NCBI GenBank assembly: GCA_018673215.1
Contig: JABHDE010000030.1
Span: 50,972-114,971 of the forward strand
Direction of reading: 5' to 3'
Length of the DNA: 64,000 bases
Origin: Formosa sp.
GTDB lineage: Bacteria > Bacteroidota > Bacteroidia > Flavobacteriales > Flavobacteriaceae
The position numbers were made by a program, and so were the translations under genes. Below are positions 26,381 through 35,292 of the stretch, in pieces. Under the pieces are notes generated by a model, which had not been told where the DNA came from, did no database searches, and saw only the letters and a program-made list of their open reading frames with translations. The number at the start of each line of letters is the position of its first letter. Position 1 is the stretch's first letter.

Positions 26381-27388
26381 ATGCAAACACCCCTTATAAG
26401 TATTCTGATTCCTTTTAAAAACACGGAATCCTATTTAAGTGACTGTTTGAATTCTATTGTACAACAAACCTATTCCAATTGGGAACTACTTATTGTGGAT
26501 GATGGCTCAAACGATGAAAGTTATGCTCTAGTACAAAACTACGCTAATAAGGACGCTCGAATTTGCTTACTTCGCAATGAAGGCAGCGGTATTATTGAAG
26601 CGCTTAGAACGGCTTACAAACAAGCTAAAGGCAGGTTTGTGACCCGTATGGACAGTGACGATGTGATGGCTTTAAACAAACTTGAACAGATGCAAAAATC
26701 ACTTGTCACGTTTGGAGAAGGCTACTTGGCTTTGGGACAGGTTCGTTATTTTTCGGAAGCCGGAATTGGAAATGGATACAAACGATATGAAACCTGGCTC
26801 AATTCATTAACATCTCAAGGTACCAACTTTGACGAAATTTATAAAGAATGTGTCGTTCCTTCTCCCTGTTGGATGGTATATAAAACGGACTTTGAACACT
26901 GTGGAGGATTTAACGCCAATCGATATCCTGAAGATTACGATTTAGCCTTCCGGTTTTTTCAACAGGAATTGAAATGTATTCCTTCTAATGAAATACTCCA
27001 CCATTGGCGTGATTATCCAGTAAGAACCTCAAGAGTCGATACGCACTATGCTGAAAATTCTTTCTTAGAATTAAAAATTCACTATTTTCTAAAGCTATCG
27101 CATGACAAGGAAAAAAAAATCATTATTTGGGGCGCTGGCACAAAGGGGAAAAAAGTCGCTCAGATACTTATTTATAAAAACACCTCTTTTGATTGGGTTT
27201 GTGACAATCCTAAAAAAATTGGAAAAGACATCTATAATACCCTCCTAAAACCCTTTGAATCCCTAACTGAAATCAAAAATTATCAATGTATTGTGACCGT
27301 CACAAATCGTGAGGAACAATTGGAAATTGAACAGTATTTTAAATCGCATAAAAAAACTCCAATGAAGGATTATTTCTTCTTCTGTTAA
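26381..27388 (+). CDS. GT2 glycosyltransferase with C-terminal Rossmann-like domain
   Basis: Start at the ATG 26381, right after the preceding stop; 335 residues. The N-terminal GT-A domain (about 1-215) shows ISILIPFKNTESYL, LLIVDDGSNDES and the DxD-type DSDD (91-94). A second domain begins near residue 243 with a glycine-rich dinucleotide-type loop, WGAGTKGKK (250-258), and ends PMKDYFFFC. Such tails are seen in some surface-glycan enzymes. The sugar and acceptor are unknown. Confidence 0.85.
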   Translation: MQTPLISILIPFKNTESYLSDCLNSIVQQTYSNWELLIVDDGSNDESYALVQNYANKDARICLLRNEGSGIIEALRTAYKQAKGRFVTRMDSDDVMALNKLEQMQKSLVTFGEGYLALGQVRYFSEAGIGNGYKRYETWLNSLTSQGTNFDEIYKECVVPSPCWMVYKTDFEHCGGFNANRYPEDYDLAFRFFQQELKCIPSNEILHHWRDYPVRTSRVDTHYAENSFLELKIHYFLKLSHDKEKKIIIWGAGTKGKKVAQILIYKNTSFDWVCDNPKKIGKDIYNTLLKPFESLTEIKNYQCIVTVTNREEQLEIEQYFKSHKKTPMKDYFFFC

Positions 27389-27408
27389 TCAAATCAAATT
27401 ATAGTTTT

Positions 27409-27416
27409 TATATTTG
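27409..27416 (+). promoter_or_regulatory. Putative -7 box for the BatA-like operon
   Basis: TATATTTG matches TAnnTTTG and lies 17 bp before the ATG at 27434. It would drive the BatA-like, dihydroorotase-like, membrane-protein and esterase genes, which overlap or abut. Confidence 0.6.
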
Positions 27417-27433
27417 GCATTTCAACCCATCAG

Positions 27434-29359
27434 ATGCAGTTTTTACACCCATATTTTTTTTACGCCCTCCCAGCACTGCTCATCCCAATTTTTATTCATT
27501 TATTTCAACTGAGACGTTTTAAGGTTCAATTGTTTACAAATGTTGCCTTGCTACAAAAAATACGCTTTCAAACCAGAAAAAGTTTTCAACTAAAAAAATG
27601 GCTCGTTCTGTTGATCCGACTCTTAGCCATTGCCTGTATCATTATCGCATTTAGTCAACCGTACTTATCCAATCAAATAGCAGAAAAAAACAGTTCTGAA
27701 ACCGTTGTATATTTAGACAATTCCTTCAGCATGCAAGCGATTGGACCAAAAGGCTCTCTTTTAAATAGAGCGGTTCAAGATGTAATTACAGGCTTCGATG
27801 AATCCGAAAAAATTGGATTGTTCACCAACGACAAGAGTTACAGATCAACTTCTATAAAAGATTTAAAATCAGACTTGCTCTCACTGGAATTTAGTCAAAA
27901 TCAACTAGATTTTAATACGTTGATACTAAAAGGGGAAGCGCTGTTTTCGGATTCCAAAACAAGTTCAAAAACACTTGTGTTGGTTTCAGACTTTCAACTA
28001 CACGAAGATACTATTACATCTAAATTAGACAGTACAATACGCATTGTTTTAGTGCCTTTGAAACCACTCAATACCAACAATAGTTATATTGAATCAGTGT
28101 CTTTAGAACCTACGCTAAATGCCAATTACACCTTGAATGTGAGCGGTAAATCTTCGAGCGAAACATACGACCCCGTCCCTGTAACCTTATACCAAGACCA
28201 GAAAATTGTTGGGAAGTCTGTTTTAGAGAAAAGTAAGAATTACAAAACGACTTTTGTACTCCCAAATGCAGCAGGATTTAATGGAAAGCTCTCTATTGAG
28301 GATTCTCAAATACCTTACGATAACACCTTTTATTTTAACATTCCAAAAGCCGAAAAAATTGAAGTCCTAGAGATTTACGAAAATACTCATTCTACTTTTT
28401 TAAAGAAACTTTACACTGGTGAGGAATTCATTTTTCAAAGTCAAAATTACAAGACTCTTGATTACAGTCAAATTAAAAATCAAAATCTAATTATTCTAAA
28501 TCGACTAGACGAGCTTTCAATTGCCTTAAGAAATAATCTAGAAATATTTATGAATACTGGAGGCGTGGTGGTTATGATTCCCTCTAAAAACAGTAGCTTA
28601 ACATCTTATAATCAGCTCTTATCCTCGCAAACAACCCACAGAATTAAACCGCCAATAACTCAAAAAAAACGCATCACCAACATCGCGTTTAACCACCCTA
28701 TTTTGAAGGATGTTTTTGAAGATAAAGTCACAAATTTCCAATATCCAACGGTTCAGTATTATTACCCTCTCACTACCAAAACCAACAGTGTATTGTCTTA
28801 TGAAGACCTACAGCCATTTTTAGTTCAGTTCAAGGCACTATATGTTTTTACGTCTGCCGTAGAAACAGAGGCTTCTAATTTTGTAAACTCTCCTTTAATT
28901 GTCCCTACCTTGTATAATATTGGCAAATCAAGTTTAACAACACCTCCGCTTTACTATTGGATTGGTGCAGAAAACACCTTTGACCTTAAAGTTAATTTAC
29001 AAAAAGATCGGATTTTAAAATTTGCTAATAAAACCCGTCAATTTATTCCATTACAGACAAATTTTAACACGAAAGTAAACATCACCACAAAGGAAGATCC
29101 AAAGGAAGCTGGACACTTTTCCATCTTAAAAGGTTCAGACACCTTGACCCATGTGAGCTATAACTATAACCGCAATGAAAGCCTTTTGCGCTATTCCGAT
29201 CTTACAAAAATTAAAGGAGTTTCAACTGAAAATTCTTTGAGTAGTACACTAAAAAATATAAAAATTGAGGCGAATGTGACTTGGTTATGGAAATGGTTTG
29301 TTATTTTTGCACTAATATTATTAGCTTTTGAAATGCTCATCTTAAAATATTTTAAATGA
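27434..29359 (+). CDS. BatA/aerotolerance-type membrane protein with vWA-like region
   Basis: This 641-residue protein begins with the two-helix BatA N-terminal domain (about 1-80: FFYALPALLIPIFIHLFQLRR and WLVLLIRLLAIACIIIAFSQP). It then has a region starting VVYLDNSFSMQAIG (about 90) that resembles a von Willebrand A domain with a degenerate metal site (DxSxS is DNSFS). A final membrane helix is at about 615-637. Related proteins occur in Bacteroidota operons of unknown role. The stop overlaps the next start by four bases. Confidence 0.85.
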   Translation: MQFLHPYFFYALPALLIPIFIHLFQLRRFKVQLFTNVALLQKIRFQTRKSFQLKKWLVLLIRLLAIACIIIAFSQPYLSNQIAEKNSSETVVYLDNSFSMQAIGPKGSLLNRAVQDVITGFDESEKIGLFTNDKSYRSTSIKDLKSDLLSLEFSQNQLDFNTLILKGEALFSDSKTSSKTLVLVSDFQLHEDTITSKLDSTIRIVLVPLKPLNTNNSYIESVSLEPTLNANYTLNVSGKSSSETYDPVPVTLYQDQKIVGKSVLEKSKNYKTTFVLPNAAGFNGKLSIEDSQIPYDNTFYFNIPKAEKIEVLEIYENTHSTFLKKLYTGEEFIFQSQNYKTLDYSQIKNQNLIILNRLDELSIALRNNLEIFMNTGGVVVMIPSKNSSLTSYNQLLSSQTTHRIKPPITQKKRITNIAFNHPILKDVFEDKVTNFQYPTVQYYYPLTTKTNSVLSYEDLQPFLVQFKALYVFTSAVETEASNFVNSPLIVPTLYNIGKSSLTTPPLYYWIGAENTFDLKVNLQKDRILKFANKTRQFIPLQTNFNTKVNITTKEDPKEAGHFSILKGSDTLTHVSYNYNRNESLLRYSDLTKIKGVSTENSLSSTLKNIKIEANVTWLWKWFVIFALILLAFEMLILKYFK

Positions 29360-30612
29360 ACGTACTTATAAAATCAGCTACCATTCTTGATGACAAAAGT
29401 GATTTCCACTATCAAACTCAAGACATTTTAGTTGAAAACGGTTTTATTACTCAAATTGCTAAATCTCTCAAAAATCCAAAAAAATATCCTGTAATAGAAT
29501 TAGAAAACCTCCATGTATCTAGCGGTTGGTTTGATAGCAGTGTATCGTTTGGAGAGCCAGGGTATGAGGAACGTGAAACAATTGCAAATGGATTACAAGT
29601 AGCAGCAGCTTCTGGGTTTACAGACATTGCGCTCAACGCAAATACAAACCCTGTGATTGATTCTCACTCTGACATTGCGTATGTGAAGTCTAAAGCTATA
29701 AATTCTGCGACCAATCTACACCCTATTGGAGCGCTCACAAAAGCTAGTGAAGGCATAGACTTAGCTGAACTATTTGATATGAAATCCGCTGGAAGCATTG
29801 CTTTTGGAGATTATAAAAAACCCATTAAAAATCCTAATCTGCTCAAAATAGCCCTTCAATATGCATCCAGTTTTGACGGCTTAGTTCACTCCTTTCCACA
29901 TGAATCTAGAGTGGCAAAAAAAGGAGTGATGAATGAAAACATAATGAGTACGCGACTGGGACTCAAGGGATTGCCTGCAATGGCTGAAGAACTACAAATT
30001 GCACGCGATTTATTTCTGCTAGAATATACCGAAGGAAAACTACACATTCCTACTCTATCTACTGCAAAGTCAGTAGCATTGGTTAGAGAAGCAAAAGCAA
30101 AAAAATTGGATGTTAGTTGTAGTGTCGCTATCCATAATTTAATGTTTACAGACGAGAGTTTAAGCGACTTCGATACTAACTTTAAAGTTAACCCTCCATT
30201 ACGAACTCAATATGATATTGAAGCTCTGATCGCAGGTGTCAAAGACGGGACTATAGATATGGTCACTTCTGACCATAACCCAATTGATATTGAGTACAAA
30301 AAAATAGAATTTGATTATGCCAAAAATGGTACACTCGGATTGGAAAGTGCTTTTGGTGCTTTGAACACATTATTTACAACCAAAAAAGCCATTCAGATAC
30401 TAACAAAAGGAAAACAACGCTTTGGTTTAAAAGCTGGCTCTATAAAAATTGGAAGCTCTGCCCAGTTGAGTTTATTCAATCCTTCTGAACCCTATGTTTT
30501 TAAAGATAAACACATCCAATCAAAATCAAAAAATTCACTCTTTTTAGGAACAAAACTAAAAGGAAAGGTTTATGGAGTTATTGCAAATAACACAACTTCA
30601 ATAGCCCTTTAA
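29356..30612 (+). CDS. Dihydroorotase-like protein lacking metal ligands (probably non-catalytic)
   Basis: This 418-residue protein has the amidohydrolase fold of dihydroorotase (class I PyrC-like), with segments VTSDHNP and SVAIHNLMFTDES. The N-terminal zinc motif DxHxH is replaced: D60 is present, but S62 and S64 stand where the two His should be. The later APH is NPI. It is therefore unlikely to hydrolyse dihydroorotate and may be structural, like the PyrC-prime subunits that stabilise aspartate carbamoyltransferase. Its ATG overlaps the BatA-like stop, suggesting an envelope or unrelated role. Confidence 0.85.
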   Translation: MNVLIKSATILDDKSDFHYQTQDILVENGFITQIAKSLKNPKKYPVIELENLHVSSGWFDSSVSFGEPGYEERETIANGLQVAAASGFTDIALNANTNPVIDSHSDIAYVKSKAINSATNLHPIGALTKASEGIDLAELFDMKSAGSIAFGDYKKPIKNPNLLKIALQYASSFDGLVHSFPHESRVAKKGVMNENIMSTRLGLKGLPAMAEELQIARDLFLLEYTEGKLHIPTLSTAKSVALVREAKAKKLDVSCSVAIHNLMFTDESLSDFDTNFKVNPPLRTQYDIEALIAGVKDGTIDMVTSDHNPIDIEYKKIEFDYAKNGTLGLESAFGALNTLFTTKKAIQILTKGKQRFGLKAGSIKIGSSAQLSLFNPSEPYVFKDKHIQSKSKNSLFLGTKLKGKVYGVIANNTTSIAL

Positions 30613-30944
30613 TGTTAGATAGTCAAGATATCAAATCTGGAAAAACGACTGCATTTATTAGCTATTTTTATCTTCTTGGGGTATTGATTGCTTACCTAAT
30701 CAACTCCGACAAAAAGAGTCAATTCGCCTATTTCCACATTCGACAATCCTTAGGATTATGGCTTACATTTCTGGCCTTAGGTTACCCTATAGGGTATTTT
30801 GATAATTGGCAAATCACAGCTTCTTTTTGGATGGCATTTGGGATTCTATTTATTTATGGATTTTCAACAGCCTTGTCGGGAAAAATGATTCCAATTCCTT
30901 TAGTAGGAAAACTCTATCAAACTGCTTTTAAAAAAATTCAATAA
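30612..30944 (+). CDS. Small membrane protein (DUF4870/Tic20-like)
   Basis: This 110-residue protein has three or four hydrophobic helices (about 15-32, 47-65, 70-88) and the short motif FAYFHIRQSLGLWL, reminiscent of DUF4870/import-component-like proteins. It overlaps the previous stop by one base (TAATG) and is followed directly by the esterase gene. Function unknown. Confidence 0.7.
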   Translation: MLDSQDIKSGKTTAFISYFYLLGVLIAYLINSDKKSQFAYFHIRQSLGLWLTFLALGYPIGYFDNWQITASFWMAFGILFIYGFSTALSGKMIPIPLVGKLYQTAFKKIQ

Positions 30945-31598
30945 ATGTCTGATCAACTCCCTTTACATCATATTTCAAGACCATCCACTCTTAAAGAAAA
31001 TGCACCTCTACTGGTGATGCTTCACGGCTATGGCAGCGATGAAAATGATTTATTTTCATTTGCATCTGAACTTCCAAAAGAGTTGTTTATTATTTCAATA
31101 AGAGCACCTTACTCACTCCAACCGAGTGGAAATGCTTGGTATGCAATTAATTTTGATGCAGAGCAGAATAAATGGAACGATAATGATCAGGCTAAGGCTT
31201 CGATGAAAATTTTAATTGATTGTATAGATTTGGCATGCAAACTGTATCCTTTAGATCAAAATAACGTGAGTCTATTGGGCTTTAGTCAGGGAACTATTTT
31301 AGGAATGGCTACGGCTTTAAATCATCCCACAAAAATTAAAAATATCATTGGATTGAGTGGGTATATAAATCATGACATTCTGCCAAATAATTTAGAAGAA
31401 ATGGATTATTCAAACCTAAATTTCTACTGTTCTCATGGCAGTATGGATCAAGTGATTCCCATCGATTGGGCACGACAAACAACTGTGTTTTTAAAGTCCT
31501 TAAACATCCAACATTCCTACAGTGAATTTCCAGTGGGACATGGTGTCGCCCCTCAAAATTTCTATGAACTAAGAGATTGGATTTCCACTAAAATTTAA
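30945..31598 (+). CDS. Alpha/beta-hydrolase, carboxylesterase/phospholipase family
   Basis: This 217-residue enzyme has LHGYGSDENDLF (oxyanion loop), the nucleophile elbow GFSQG (about 117-121), the acid in HGSMDQVIP and His in GHGVAP. These match the YpfH/acyl-protein-thioesterase family. It is cytoplasmic (no signal) and should hydrolyse short-chain esters or thioesters. Last gene of the operon starting at 27434. Confidence 0.9.
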   Translation: MSDQLPLHHISRPSTLKENAPLLVMLHGYGSDENDLFSFASELPKELFIISIRAPYSLQPSGNAWYAINFDAEQNKWNDNDQAKASMKILIDCIDLACKLYPLDQNNVSLLGFSQGTILGMATALNHPTKIKNIIGLSGYINHDILPNNLEEMDYSNLNFYCSHGSMDQVIPIDWARQTTVFLKSLNIQHSYSEFPVGHGVAPQNFYELRDWISTKI

Positions 31599-31626
31599 TA
31601 CCCTAAAACAAGATCACTTCAGTGGA

Positions 31627-31812
31627 TCATTCAACAACATCGTTTTCAATCTCCAAAAGAGACGCTTCAGATTTTTCTAATACTTCGATTTTGGCCTTAA
31701 ATTTCTTGATGTCTTTTTCGTATTTATCAATAATTCCTTTGGAGTTCACATACTGGAACACATTAACTAAGATTGAAAACACGAATAAGTAAAGATATAT
31801 TTTTCCTTTCAT
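31627..31812 (-). CDS. Small membrane-anchored coiled-coil protein
   Basis: This 61-residue protein has an N-terminal hydrophobic helix (IYLYLFVFSILVNVFQYV) and then a Lys/Glu-rich coiled coil. It starts 1 bp after the MBL hydrolase stop on the same strand, so it is likely co-transcribed with it. No function is known. Confidence 0.7.
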   Translation of the reverse strand: MKGKIYLYLFVFSILVNVFQYVNSKGIIDKYEKDIKKFKAKIEVLEKSEASLLEIENDVVE

Positions 31813-31813
31813 T

Positions 31814-32575
31814 TTAAAGAGATATTTGTAATTGGTCGTAAGCGAGATGAACGTTTTCTGGTAAAGCTTTTTCTATGTCCTTATGAAATCCTAAGTGATG
31901 GCTTACATGGGTCAAAAAAGCTCTTTTTGGGTTGACCAATTTGATGAAACCCAAGGCTTCTTCAAGATTGAAATGAGACAAATGTGGCTCAATTCGTAAG
32001 GCATTAATCACTAAAACATCTAAATTCTGAAGTTTTTCAACTTCAAAACTTGATATTGTTTTCGCATCTGTAATATAGGCAAATGCATCAATTCTAAATC
32101 CAAAGATAGGAAGAGAATTGTGAAGAACATTGATTGGCTCAACTTTTTTGCTGCCAACAAAAAAAGGTGTATCAGAAATTGAATGAGCATTTAAAGTTAA
32201 CACCCCTGGGTATTTATTTTCGGTTGCAAAAATATAATCAAACCGTTTGTAAAGCGATCTTAAAACCCGTTCATGTGCATACACATCAAGAGCGCCTTGT
32301 CTGTAAAAAAAAGGGCGTAAATCGTCCAAACCTGCGGTATGATCACTGTGTTCGTGCGTAAAAAGAACGGCATCTATTTTGGTACAATCGGTACGTAAAA
32401 GCTGTTGTCTAAAATCTGGTCCACAATCAATGAGCACAGAAAAATCATCCCACTGAACAAGCGCCGATACCCTGAGACGTTTATCCTTAGGATCTTCACT
32501 TAAACATACAGGATGCGTGCTTCCAATAATTGGAATTCCCTGTGAAGTTCCGGTACCTAAAAATGTAATTTTCAA
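31814..32575 (-). CDS. MBL-fold metallohydrolase (PhnP-like)
   Basis: This 253-residue protein shows THEHSDHTAGLDDLRPF (about 75-91), the HxHxDH metal site, preceded by LIDCGPDFRQQLL. It resembles PhnP, a cyclic ribose phosphodiesterase, and other RNase Z-like MBL enzymes. It is transcribed toward the small coiled-coil gene, and a CAAAAATA box (complement of TAnnTTTG) is 18 bp upstream. Confidence 0.88.
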   Translation of the reverse strand: MKITFLGTGTSQGIPIIGSTHPVCLSEDPKDKRLRVSALVQWDDFSVLIDCGPDFRQQLLRTDCTKIDAVLFTHEHSDHTAGLDDLRPFFYRQGALDVYAHERVLRSLYKRFDYIFATENKYPGVLTLNAHSISDTPFFVGSKKVEPINVLHNSLPIFGFRIDAFAYITDAKTISSFEVEKLQNLDVLVINALRIEPHLSHFNLEEALGFIKLVNPKRAFLTHVSHHLGFHKDIEKALPENVHLAYDQLQISL

Positions 32576-32592
32576 TGGATGATTAATTTCAA

Positions 32593-32640
32593 CAAAAATA
32601 GGCTATTTTTTTTTTAAGATTATCTAAAATGATACCTTTG
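32593..32640. promoter_or_regulatory. Divergent -7 boxes for the MBL gene and the 479-residue gene
   Basis: CAAAAATA at 32593-32600 is TATTTTTG on the minus strand, directed to the MBL gene. TACCTTTG at 32633-32640 on the plus strand leads to the ATG at 32666, which supports that start over the GTG at 32642. Confidence 0.65.
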
Positions 32641-32665
32641 TGTGGTAACCTCGTTAAATTTAAAG

Positions 32666-34102
32666 ATGGAAATAACGCTTAAAGGGGATGCTGTCATTGA
32701 AAGCATTCCTTCATTAAAAGACAAAGCTTTAAGAATCAATTTAAATGAAAATATCTACGGAACTTTTGCAGAAATTGGTGCTGGACAAGAGACTGTAAGG
32801 CATTTTTTTAGAGCTGGAGGGGCTTCAGGAACCATTGCAAAAGCCATGTCTGCTTATGACAAATCTTTTAGTGATGCGATTTATGGAACTGAAAAAGAAA
32901 ATCGCTATGTGACTGAAGATCGGTTGAAAAAAATGCTGTCTCATGAAGTTAAGTTGATTGAGAACCGTCTTTCAAGAGAGGAATATCCAAATAAAATGTT
33001 TTTTAGTTATGCGAATACTGTTGCAACAATTGATTTCGCAAAACGATTCAAAGGACACGGATGGGTTGGAATCCGCTATCAAATTGATTCCGACCAAAAA
33101 GAATACAATGAAATTACACTTCACATTCGTTTTAAAGAAACCGATGCACGCTTACAACAAGAAACGCTTGGAAAACTAGGAACCAATCTAATTTATGGTG
33201 CGTTTTATAAATACAATCAACCAAAAAAATTATTACGCTATCTATACGACCACATTGACAAAGACCAGTTAGAAATTGATACTATTAATTTTTCTGGACC
33301 TTCTTTTCAAGATGTTGACAACCGTTTGATGAGTTTACAACTCCTAAAAAACGGAATGACGGATGCCGTTATGTTTGCACCTGATGGGAACAATGTATTG
33401 CCCGCTCGTGTGTTGTACAAAAAAAATATATTAGCTTTTAGAGGAAGTTTTAGACCCGTTACTAAAGTTAATATGGATATGTATGAAAAATCATATCAAC
33501 TCTTTTTGAACGAGAATAAAGTCGAAAAAGAAAAAACCCAAGTGATCTTTGAAATCACCTTATCCAACCTCAGAGCTTCTGGTGGCGAAATTGACGAACA
33601 AGATTTTATGGACCGTGCGCGCTTGTTATGCTCACTCGGACAAACGGTTTTGATTTCCAACTTCCAAGAGTATTATAAACTTGTTGAGTACTTTAATCTC
33701 TATACTAAAAACCGTATGGGTCTATCCATGGGAATCAATAATTTGATTGATATCTTTGATGAGAAATATTACCGCCATTTAAGTGGTGGGATTTTGGAAG
33801 CCTTTGGAAAACTCTTTAACAAAGACCTCAAAATCTATTTGTATCCTATGTTAACAGAGCAAAAAACCATGACAACGAGTGAAGACTTAAAGGTACATCC
33901 ACGCATGAAAGAACTCTATAAATACTTTAAATACAACGGCAAACTGGTGGATATTAAAAATTACGATGCTGAAATTCTGAATATTTTCTCCAGAAAAGTT
34001 TTAAAAATGATTTCAAATGCAGAAGAAGGTTGGGAAGAAATGCTCCCTGAAGGAGTTTCTGATATTATCAAAGCACAGAAGTTATTTGGGTACGAAGCTT
34101 AA
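32666..34102 (+). CDS. Conserved protein of unknown function
   Basis: This 478-residue cytoplasmic protein starts MEITLKGDAVIESIPSL and contains the block IGAGQETVRHFFRAGGASG. I recognise the family as widespread in Bacteroidota but know no function. Databases sometimes label similar proteins a nucleotidyltransferase, but no HxGH or P-loop motif is visible. The start is chosen because the -7 box ends 26 bp before it. It is followed by a strong bidirectional terminator. Confidence 0.8.
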   Translation: MEITLKGDAVIESIPSLKDKALRINLNENIYGTFAEIGAGQETVRHFFRAGGASGTIAKAMSAYDKSFSDAIYGTEKENRYVTEDRLKKMLSHEVKLIENRLSREEYPNKMFFSYANTVATIDFAKRFKGHGWVGIRYQIDSDQKEYNEITLHIRFKETDARLQQETLGKLGTNLIYGAFYKYNQPKKLLRYLYDHIDKDQLEIDTINFSGPSFQDVDNRLMSLQLLKNGMTDAVMFAPDGNNVLPARVLYKKNILAFRGSFRPVTKVNMDMYEKSYQLFLNENKVEKEKTQVIFEITLSNLRASGGEIDEQDFMDRARLLCSLGQTVLISNFQEYYKLVEYFNLYTKNRMGLSMGINNLIDIFDEKYYRHLSGGILEAFGKLFNKDLKIYLYPMLTEQKTMTTSEDLKVHPRMKELYKYFKYNGKLVDIKNYDAEILNIFSRKVLKMISNAEEGWEEMLPEGVSDIIKAQKLFGYEA

Positions 34103-34120
34103 GAACTTCCATAAATGCAT

Positions 34121-34149
34121 AAAAAAAGCGACCAATTGGTCGCTTTTTT
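34121..34149. terminator. Bidirectional terminator
   Basis: GCGACC and GGTCGC flank AATT as a perfect palindrome. An A-run on one side and a T-run on the other serve the convergent 32666-34102 gene and the peroxiredoxin gene. Confidence 0.93.
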
Positions 34150-34154
34150 AGTTT

Positions 34155-34607
34155 TTATTTTAAAATTTGATCTGTATGCTCTTTGGTTTTGACTTTGAGG
34201 ATGATGTCTTCAATTACACCTGCCTCATCAATCACAAAAGTAGTTCGGTGAATCCCATCATATTCTTTCCCCATAAACTTTTTAGGTCCCCAAACACCAA
34301 AGGCGTTGATGACTGCTTTGTCTTCATCTGCCAACAAAGGATAAGGAAATCCGTATTTTTCTTTAAAGTTAGACTGGCGTTTGGCAGAATCTGCACTCAC
34401 CCCCAAAACATCGTACCCTTGTGCTGTAAATCGGCTGTAATTATCACTTAAATTACAGGCTTCAACGGTACATCCAGGAGTACTGGCTTTGGGATAGAAA
34501 AACAAGACGAGTTTTTTTCCTTTGTAATCTGTTAAAGAAACTGAGTTTCCAGCCTCATCTAAAGATTTAAAATTTGGTGCCGTATCGCCTATTTGTAATG
34601 TTGTCAT
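34155..34607 (-). CDS. bcp: Thiol peroxidase, BCP-type peroxiredoxin
   Basis: This 150-residue enzyme has the peroxiredoxin site FFYPKASTPGCTVEAC: C46 is the peroxidatic Cys and C51, five residues on, the resolving Cys, as in atypical two-Cys Bcp/PrxQ. It should reduce peroxides using thioredoxin. It is transcribed away from nth from promoters that overlap. Confidence 0.95.
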   Translation of the reverse strand: MTTLQIGDTAPNFKSLDEAGNSVSLTDYKGKKLVLFFYPKASTPGCTVEACNLSDNYSRFTAQGYDVLGVSADSAKRQSNFKEKYGFPYPLLADEDKAVINAFGVWGPKKFMGKEYDGIHRTTFVIDEAGVIEDIILKVKTKEHTDQILK

Positions 34608-34613
34608 AATTAG

Positions 34614-34639
34614 TATCTTTGGTTAACACAACAAAGATA
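34614..34639. promoter_or_regulatory. Overlapping, face-to-face -7 boxes of bcp and nth
   Basis: TATCTTTG (34614-34621, plus strand, for nth) and CAAAGATA (34632-34639, minus strand TATCTTTG, for bcp) form a perfect 8-bp inverted repeat with a 10-nt spacer. Each box is placed to start transcription across the other. Confidence 0.7.
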
Positions 34640-34644
34640 CACGA

Positions 34645-35292
34645 ATGACTAAAACGGAGAAGGTAAATTTTGTTATAAAAACCTTAAAAGATTTTTATCC
34701 TGAAATCCCCATTCCCCTTGATCATAAAGATTCCTATACCCTTTTGATCGCCGTACTGTTATCGGCACAATGCACGGATGTGCGTGTGAATCAAATTACC
34801 CCTCTCCTATTTGCAAAGGCTGACAACCCCTATGACATGGTGAAACTAACGGTGGAAGAAATCAAAGCCATCATACGGCCATGTGGCTTATCTCCCATGA
34901 AAAGTAAGGGGATATATGGCTTGTCAAAAATCATCATAGAGTCGCATAACGGAGAGGTTCCGCAGAGTTTTACTGCTTTGGAAGCCTTGCCTGCCGTAGG
35001 GCATAAAACGGCGAGTGTGGTCATGGCACAGGCCTTTGGCGTACCTGCTTTTCCAGTGGATACACACATCCAGCGCCTCATGTACCGTTGGAACCTGACC
35101 AATGGCAAGAATGTAGTACAAACAGAAAAAGATGCCAAACGACTGTTTCCAAAAGAATTGTGGAACGATTTGCACTTGCAAATCATTTGGTATGGACGAG
35201 AGTACTCCCCTGCCCGTGGCTGGAATTTAGACACTGATATCATTACCAAAACCATTGGTCGGAAATCAGTGATTGATGCCTATTATAAATAA
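34645..35292 (+). CDS. nth: Endonuclease III-like DNA glycosylase/lyase lacking the Fe-S cluster
   Basis: This 215-residue protein excises oxidised pyrimidines in base-excision repair. The helix-hairpin-helix (LPAVGHKTASV) carries catalytic K121, and the catalytic Asp is D139 in PVDTH. The C-terminus (about 185-200, YSPARGWNLDTDIITK) has no cysteines where E. coli Nth binds its 4Fe-4S cluster. The enzyme otherwise looks intact. It is divergent from bcp. Confidence 0.92.
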   Translation: MTKTEKVNFVIKTLKDFYPEIPIPLDHKDSYTLLIAVLLSAQCTDVRVNQITPLLFAKADNPYDMVKLTVEEIKAIIRPCGLSPMKSKGIYGLSKIIIESHNGEVPQSFTALEALPAVGHKTASVVMAQAFGVPAFPVDTHIQRLMYRWNLTNGKNVVQTEKDAKRLFPKELWNDLHLQIIWYGREYSPARGWNLDTDIITKTIGRKSVIDAYYK

